From contig JACKNE010000011.1 of assembly GCA_024235035.1 (NCBI GenBank), positions 1-64,000 of the forward strand: DNA of 64,000 bases, in the 5' to 3' direction. A program made the translations under genes and the position numbers. The stretch is from Gammaproteobacteria bacterium (lineage in GTDB: Bacteria > Pseudomonadota > Gammaproteobacteria > Competibacterales > Competibacteraceae). The notes below the pieces were generated by a model, which saw nothing but the letters and a program-made list of their open reading frames with translations, did no database searches and was not told the origin of the DNA. This document shows positions 59,435-64,000 of the stretch, piece by piece. Each line of letters starts with the position of its first letter. The stretch's first letter is position 1.

Positions 59435-60538
59435 ATGTTCCGCCCACTTTCGCTCTTTTTCCTGCTCGTGCTGGTCAGCCAAAGTGCTGAGGCTGACCGC
59501 ATCAAGGACTTGGCCGATATTGCCGGCGTCCGTAGCAACCAACTCATCGGCTATGGATTAGTGGTGGGCCTCAATGGCACCGGTGATCAGACGACGCAAA
59601 CCCCATTCACTGTGAAGAGCCTGAAGAGCATGTTGTCCAACCTGGGCGTGACGATCCCGCCAGAAGTCAACCTGCAACTGAAAAATGTCGCCGCCGTATC
59701 CATTCATGCCGATTTGCCGCCCTTTATCAAGCCGGGTCAGACTATCGACATCACTGTCTCTTCCATCGGCAATGCCAAGAGCCTGCAGGGTGGCAGCCTG
59801 TTGATGACGCCGTTGCGCGGCGCAGATGGCGCGGTTTACGCCATAGCGCAAGGCAATCTCGTGGTTGGGGGCGTCAGCGCCGCCGCTGCCGGTTCCAGTG
59901 TGACCATCAACGTTCCCAGCGTCGGGCGTATTCCCAATGGCGCTACGGTCGAGCGTCAAGTCCCCGGCAAGTTCGGCGGGCGCGACGACGATCCCATCGT
60001 ACTGAATCTACACCGGGCCGATTTCACCACCGCCGAGCGGATGGTTGAGGCCATTAACCAGGCGCTCGGCGGCGAAGCCGCTCAAGCGCTCGACGCGTCG
60101 TCTGTGCAAGTGCGCGGACCCGCCGATCCCAACCAGCGAGTCAGCCTAATTGCCGTACTGGAAAATATCGAAGTCGTTCCTGCTCAGGGCGCCGCCAAGG
60201 TCATCGTCAATTCGCGCACGGGCACCGTGGTGATTGGGCAAAATGTGCAAGTCGGCCCAGCAGCGGTTTCCCACGGCAACATGACCGTCACCATCACCTC
60301 TGACCCGATCGTCAGCCAACCGGGACCGTTCTCCGGCGGACGAACCGCCGTCGTTCCCAACGCGAATATTTCGGTGAATCAGGAAAAGAAACCGATGTTC
60401 TTGTTCAACCCTGGCGTCGCACTGGATGATATCGTACGAGCCGTCAACCAGGTTGGCGCCTCTCCCACTGATCTGATCGCCATCCTGGAAGCGCTCAAGG
60501 CAGCCGGCGCTCTCAAAGCCGAACTCATTGTCATTTGA
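59435..60538 (+). CDS. flgI: Flagellar P-ring protein FlgI
   Basis: The 367-residue periplasmic protein has a signal peptide (FRPLSLFFLLVLVSQSAEA|D) and the family blocks RIKDLADIAGVRSNQLIGYG, LVVGLNGTGDQTTQTPFT, SLLMTPLRGADGAVYAIAQG and the C-terminal DLIAILEALKAAGALKAEL. It assembles around the rod with help from FlgA. Confidence 0.96.
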   Translation: MFRPLSLFFLLVLVSQSAEADRIKDLADIAGVRSNQLIGYGLVVGLNGTGDQTTQTPFTVKSLKSMLSNLGVTIPPEVNLQLKNVAAVSIHADLPPFIKPGQTIDITVSSIGNAKSLQGGSLLMTPLRGADGAVYAIAQGNLVVGGVSAAAAGSSVTINVPSVGRIPNGATVERQVPGKFGGRDDDPIVLNLHRADFTTAERMVEAINQALGGEAAQALDASSVQVRGPADPNQRVSLIAVLENIEVVPAQGAAKVIVNSRTGTVVIGQNVQVGPAAVSHGNMTVTITSDPIVSQPGPFSGGRTAVVPNANISVNQEKKPMFLFNPGVALDDIVRAVNQVGASPTDLIAILEALKAAGALKAELIVI

Positions 60539-60551
60539 GTCATTTTGCACC

Positions 60552-61361
60552 ATGACCAGTCTCTCGTGGAAACCTCTCTCCTTGCTTGGCGTCATGCTAA
60601 TGGTCGCCATCGGTTTGCAAGCAGGCGCGATCAAGATCATGACCAGCCTGAGCCAACCCGATCAACCGGTGACCGAAACATCGAGCGCCGATCATGCCAA
60701 ACCGCCCGCGCACTCCTCGAAGCCGGAGGTCATGGTCGCTGATCCGCCGCATCTGGCCGAGTTGCACGACAAGCCTGCCCCGGCGCACACGCCGGAACAG
60801 ATTCCAGAGCATGCTCTGGAACAGGCTCCGACTCCCGAGAGCCATTCAGCGCCTGTCGTCGAACCAGCGCCGATGCCGGCACCGGCTCATGCTTCCATGC
60901 CGATGTCCAATATTCCACCGCCAATTGAGCTGGATCCCGAGCCATCGGCTGAAACGCCGGCGCCGGCTCCTCACGGCACGCCGACGGCGTCTATAGAAGC
61001 CGCTACGCTGGCATCCAGAATTCCGCCGCCGATCGAACTGGAAACCGAGACGCCTGCGAGCGCCCTCCTGGAACCAAGCTGGCTAGAGGCGCGGGACTCC
61101 AACCATTACACGGTGCAGCTTTACAGTGGCAAGGACCTGAGCAGGCTCCGGGAAATTGCCGCCTCAGAATCGATCAGCATGGATGCGCCGAAAGCTTACT
61201 TTACGACAGCCAGTCGTTCCGGTCCTTGGTATTCGCTAGTGGTTGGCGATTACCCGGATTTTAAGGCAGCGCAGGATACCGCCACGCAAATTGCAACCCA
61301 ATCTGGGTCGATCAAACCTTGGATTCGCCGCTTTAGCGAGATCCAGGCCCGAATGCGCTAG
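60552..61361 (+). CDS. SPOR-domain membrane protein inside the flagellar operon
   Basis: The 269-residue protein starts MTSLSWKPLSLLGVMLMVAI, a single membrane segment, followed by a long Pro/Ala/Glu-rich linker with two IPPPIEL repeats. It ends in a SPOR domain (about 190-265: HYTVQLYSGKDLSRLREIAA, GPWYSLVVGDYPDFKAAQDT). SPOR domains bind denuded peptidoglycan glycans. Placed 13 bases after flgI and 19 before flgJ, it may guide peptidoglycan opening or anchoring of the rod and rings; a passenger role cannot be excluded. ATG 60552 is chosen because it opens the membrane helix. Confidence 0.85.
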   Translation: MTSLSWKPLSLLGVMLMVAIGLQAGAIKIMTSLSQPDQPVTETSSADHAKPPAHSSKPEVMVADPPHLAELHDKPAPAHTPEQIPEHALEQAPTPESHSAPVVEPAPMPAPAHASMPMSNIPPPIELDPEPSAETPAPAPHGTPTASIEAATLASRIPPPIELETETPASALLEPSWLEARDSNHYTVQLYSGKDLSRLREIAASESISMDAPKAYFTTASRSGPWYSLVVGDYPDFKAAQDTATQIATQSGSIKPWIRRFSEIQARMR

Positions 61362-61380
61362 GGACTGAGGAACTGTCGTG

Positions 61381-62391
61381 ATGACTACTACTACCGCAAC
61401 CGACTCAGCATTCGTCTACACGAATCTACAGGGACTGTCGGGTCTGCGGCGCAAAGCTCAGCAGAATTCACCGGAAGCGCTCCACAAGGCTGCTCAGCAG
61501 TTTGAAGCGGTGTTCATCCAGATGATGCTGAAGAGTATGCGCGACGCCAGTCCAGGCGATGGCGGATTGCTGGATAGCGATCAAACCCGGTTTTACCGCG
61601 AGATGTTCGATCAGCAATTGGCTTTGAGCATGGCTCAACAAAGCAAGCTGGGATTGGGCGACGCCATCGTCCGGCAATTGGGGGGTGAGCAAACCGGCTC
61701 GCCAGCTCCGCCAACCTCGCCGACCACCATCGGTGATCCGCTCGCCGTTCTGCGTCAAGTGCAACATATTCGCTCCAACGTCAGAATGCCGTCATCGCTA
61801 CCCAAGCCAGCGCCTTTTACTGCACTGGCCAAGACGCCAAGCTCCTATTCGGTTGACGACGCGCCATTCGAGCCTTCGTCGCCGGTGGCTTTCGTGCGGC
61901 GGATGTGGCCGCATGCGCAGGATGCTGCCCGTCAATTGGGTGTCGTTCCGGAAGTGCTGATTGCCCAGGCTGCTCATGAAACCGGCTGGGGCAAATCGGT
62001 GCCGCGCTTTGCCGACGGTCGCACCAGCCACAATTTGTTTGGCATCAAGGCGCATCGGGGTTGGCAAGGTGCGCGAGTGGTGAATTCAACACTGGAGTTT
62101 GTCGACGGCGTTGCGGTTCGGCAGCGCGATGGGTTCCGGGCCTATCGCTCATACAGCGAGAGTTTCAACGACTATGTGAACTTCCTGCAAGTCAATCCGC
62201 GTTACCAGGAAGCACTGACGTTAGTAGGGGATGGCGCCGCTTATTTGAATGCTTTGCAACAAGCAGGTTACGCTACCGATCCCAAGTATGCCAGGAAAAT
62301 CCTGGGATTGATGAATGGCCCCTCATTTGACGAGGCGCTTGAGACACTTAAGTCGGCTAATAACGAGCCGATAAAGAGTGGTAAGAGCTAA
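61381..62391 (+). CDS. flgJ: Flagellar rod cap and peptidoglycan hydrolase FlgJ
   Basis: The 336-residue protein combines the N-terminal rod-capping domain (LHKAAQQFEAVFIQMMLKSM, LLDSDQTRFYREMFDQQLAL) and the C-terminal glucosaminidase (about 165-325: VLIAQAAHETGWGKSVPRFA, SHNLFGIKAHRGWQG, with the catalytic Glu in the AHETGWGK segment). It cuts peptidoglycan for the rod to pass. The frame opens with GTG 61378 then ATG 61381; ATG with upstream CTGAGGA is preferred. Confidence 0.95.
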   Translation: MTTTTATDSAFVYTNLQGLSGLRRKAQQNSPEALHKAAQQFEAVFIQMMLKSMRDASPGDGGLLDSDQTRFYREMFDQQLALSMAQQSKLGLGDAIVRQLGGEQTGSPAPPTSPTTIGDPLAVLRQVQHIRSNVRMPSSLPKPAPFTALAKTPSSYSVDDAPFEPSSPVAFVRRMWPHAQDAARQLGVVPEVLIAQAAHETGWGKSVPRFADGRTSHNLFGIKAHRGWQGARVVNSTLEFVDGVAVRQRDGFRAYRSYSESFNDYVNFLQVNPRYQEALTLVGDGAAYLNALQQAGYATDPKYARKILGLMNGPSFDEALETLKSANNEPIKSGKS

Positions 62392-62422
62392 CTGATCCGG
62401 AGGCCCGCAAGGGAACACGTTT

Positions 62423-64000
62423 ATGGTCGATATCCTTCGTACTGCTGTCAGCGGACTGATGGCCTTCCGCACCGCCATGGCCACCACCGGTCACAACGTC
62501 GCCAACGTCAATACGCCGTATTACAGCCGGCAACGGGTGGAGCTGGGAACGACGCTGCCCGAGAAACAGCCCTATGGTTACCTGGGTACGGGCGTGGACA
62601 TCGAAAGCGTCACTCGATCCTATGACGATTTTTTGATGAAACAATTGCGCGGTCACAGCAGTAGCGTCAGCCAATATGAAAAACTCAACGACCTGACTGG
62701 ACAGATGAGCGCGCTGCTCGGCGATACGGATGTCGGATTGACGCCTGATCTGGAAGCTTTCTTCGGTTCGCTGCAGGATTTGGCCGACTCCCCGGCTTCG
62801 ATCCCCGCTCGCCAAGTGTTTCTGGACGAAGCGCGAACCTTGGCGACGCGAACGCAGGATATCAACAGCGCTCTGAGCAGTCTGCGTGACTCGGTGGATA
62901 CGGGCATCACGCATGCAGTCACCGCGATCAATGATCTCAGTATCGGCATCGCTCAAATCAATCGGGACATTGCGCAAACCGCGGATTCCGCGACTAACCC
63001 CCCTAACGACCTGCTGGACAATCGTGACCGGATGTTGGTGGATTTGTCGAAGCTGGTCGGCATTCAGGCGATCACCCAAAACGATGGCAGCCTCAGTGTC
63101 TTCATGGGCAATGGCCAACCACTGGTGGTGGGCAACAGCGCTTTCAAACTGGAAGCCGTGCAATCGGGGTTCGATCCTCAGGAAATAACCGTGCGCCTGG
63201 AAGGGCAGGCGCAAGGCAGCGACCTGGAACGCTATATCACCAGCGGTGAGCTGGGTGGCTATTTCGAGTTTCGTCGCACCATTCTCAACCCAGCGCAGGA
63301 TGGCTTGGGATTGCTGGCCATCGGCTTGGCGGAGACCTTTAACGACCAGCATGAGAAGGGCATGAATCTGGATGGTGAGCTGGGAACCGCCTTATTTGCC
63401 GTAGGCAATCCAAAGGTCTGGTCGCATACCAATAATGATTCGACCAGTGCGGCGGCTTTCACCGCCACCGTGACGGATTCTACCAAACTGGTTCGTTCCG
63501 ATTACGAAATCCTCTACGACGGGACGAACTATACGGCCAAGCGCTTGTATGATGATAAAACGATTCTTGCCAGCGGCAACTTGGCGGCATTGAACACGGA
63601 GCTGAACAAGGATGGCTTGGATCTCACGTTGGCCAGCGGCGCTCTGACGGCTGGAGACCGTTTTCTCATTCAACCGACGCGCTATGGCGCGCCGAGTTTC
63701 GACTTAAATATCACCGATCCACGCAAAGTCGCAGCCGCTGCGCCTATCGTGACCAGCGTCCAGGCGGATAACGTGGGTTCGGCCAGTATTTCGGCCGGCG
63801 CGGTGGTCGACGCGACCGATCCTGCTCTGCAAAACACGGTTAGAATCCAGTTCACCAGCGCCAACACCTTCGACGTGCTGGATCTCACCGCAGGTACGAC
63901 GCTGGCCACGGGCGTGGGCTATGCCAGCGGCGGTGCGTTGACCTATAACGGCTGGGAAGTGGCGATCACCGGTTCGCCGCAAGGCAGCGTCAGTGGCTCG
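62423..64000 (+). CDS. flgK: Flagellar hook-associated protein 1, FlgK (partial, runs off the window)
   Basis: I translated this frame by hand: it is open from ATG 62423 to the last base, 526 codons without a stop. The N-terminus is MVDILRTAVSGLMAFRTAMA, with GHNVANVNTPYYSRQRVELG, then QLRGHSSSVSQYEKLNDLTG and FFGSLQDLADSPASIPARQV, typical of FlgK. It joins hook and filament and is the client of FlgN. An AAGGGA sequence sits nine bases before the start, 31 bases after flgJ. The C-terminal helical domain is outside the window. Confidence 0.95.
   Translation, partial: MVDILRTAVSGLMAFRTAMATTGHNVANVNTPYYSRQRVELGTTLPEKQPYGYLGTGVDIESVTRSYDDFLMKQLRGHSSSVSQYEKLNDLTGQMSALLGDTDVGLTPDLEAFFGSLQDLADSPASIPARQVFLDEARTLATRTQDINSALSSLRDSVDTGITHAVTAINDLSIGIAQINRDIAQTADSATNPPNDLLDNRDRMLVDLSKLVGIQAITQNDGSLSVFMGNGQPLVVGNSAFKLEAVQSGFDPQEITVRLEGQAQGSDLERYITSGELGGYFEFRRTILNPAQDGLGLLAIGLAETFNDQHEKGMNLDGELGTALFAVGNPKVWSHTNNDSTSAAAFTATVTDSTKLVRSDYEILYDGTNYTAKRLYDDKTILASGNLAALNTELNKDGLDLTLASGALTAGDRFLIQPTRYGAPSFDLNITDPRKVAAAAPIVTSVQADNVGSASISAGAVVDATDPALQNTVRIQFTSANTFDVLDLTAGTTLATGVGYASGGALTYNGWEVAITGSPQGSVSGS

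Noticed and set aside
62357..63352. 331-codon antisense frame over flgK
   Set aside because: The plus strand encodes unmistakable FlgK through the same stretch.
1..64000. CRISPR arrays, tRNA/rRNA genes, intact insertion sequences, attachment sites
   Set aside because: Looked for repeat-spacer regularity, cloverleaf-like segments and transposase motifs; none was found by eye.

Overview
The window reads as chromosomal DNA of a gammaproteobacterium. Supporting genes are glutathione reductase, oligopeptidase A, DNA polymerase I with all three domains, a cca gene with an HD domain, and a flgM/flgN-flgA-flgBCDEFGHIJK block. Dispersed GGGGAGAGG-type palindromic repeats and an AAA-ATPase/PD-(D/E)XK gene would suit a Competibacteraceae-like or Chromatiales-like genome, but genus-level placement is inference. 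No rRNA, tRNA, CRISPR array or intact insertion sequence was seen.

Layout. 0-9.8 kb: housekeeping genes (M23 peptidase, gor, gamma-carbonic anhydrase, prlC), an orphan ABC-2 permease, an FmdB-like zinc ribbon protein and a three-gene sugar importer without its ATPase. 9.8-10.5 kb: an AT-rich stretch without genes. 10.5-15.5 kb: an HDOD-GAF-histidine kinase followed by a REC-PAS-GGDEF-EAL protein. 15.7-17.6 kb: an unknown protein, a remnant of a thioredoxin-domain (DUF255) gene and an FkbM methyltransferase. 17.9-20.6 kb: polA. 20.8-26.1 kb: five co-directional genes, with two proline-rich single-pass membrane proteins (one SrfA-like), a TAXI periplasmic receptor, a small exported protein and a small coiled-coil membrane protein. 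26.2-41.1 kb: OsmC, then an accessory-looking island. 41.1-50.6 kb: cca, the AAA/nuclease gene, a dapE-otsA-otsB-TSUP gene string and a PatB-type C-S lyase. 50.7-64 kb: the flagellar rod-hook cluster, running off the window inside flgK.

The most unusual region is 26.7-41.1 kb. A minus-strand operon encodes a Cache-domain sensor with a destroyed histidine kinase core, a GspE/PilB-type ATPase with a C-terminal receiver-like domain, a small membrane protein, a type IV prepilin, an exported protein and a large GT-C-like membrane protein with C-terminal TPRs. The prepilin carries a Ser/Thr-rich stalk and a ten-cysteine C-terminal domain whose spacing, ending in CxxDxCN, resembles eukaryotic Ly6/uPAR three-finger domains. 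Flanking plus-strand genes encode a PMT/GT39-like membrane protein, a methyltransferase and two family-2 glycosyltransferases. A decorated, possibly glycosylated adhesive or signalling pilin is a reasonable hypothesis.

The flagellar block has readable regulation. There is a consensus sigma-28 promoter before flgM-flgN and facing sigma-54 promoters between flgA and flgB. Its oddities are a hook protein with three FlaE-type repeats, a short second FlgE-like gene and a SPOR-domain gene between flgI and flgJ. Eight palindromic repeat copies are scattered through the window; four of them lie in frame inside coding sequences, including the linker of DNA polymerase I.
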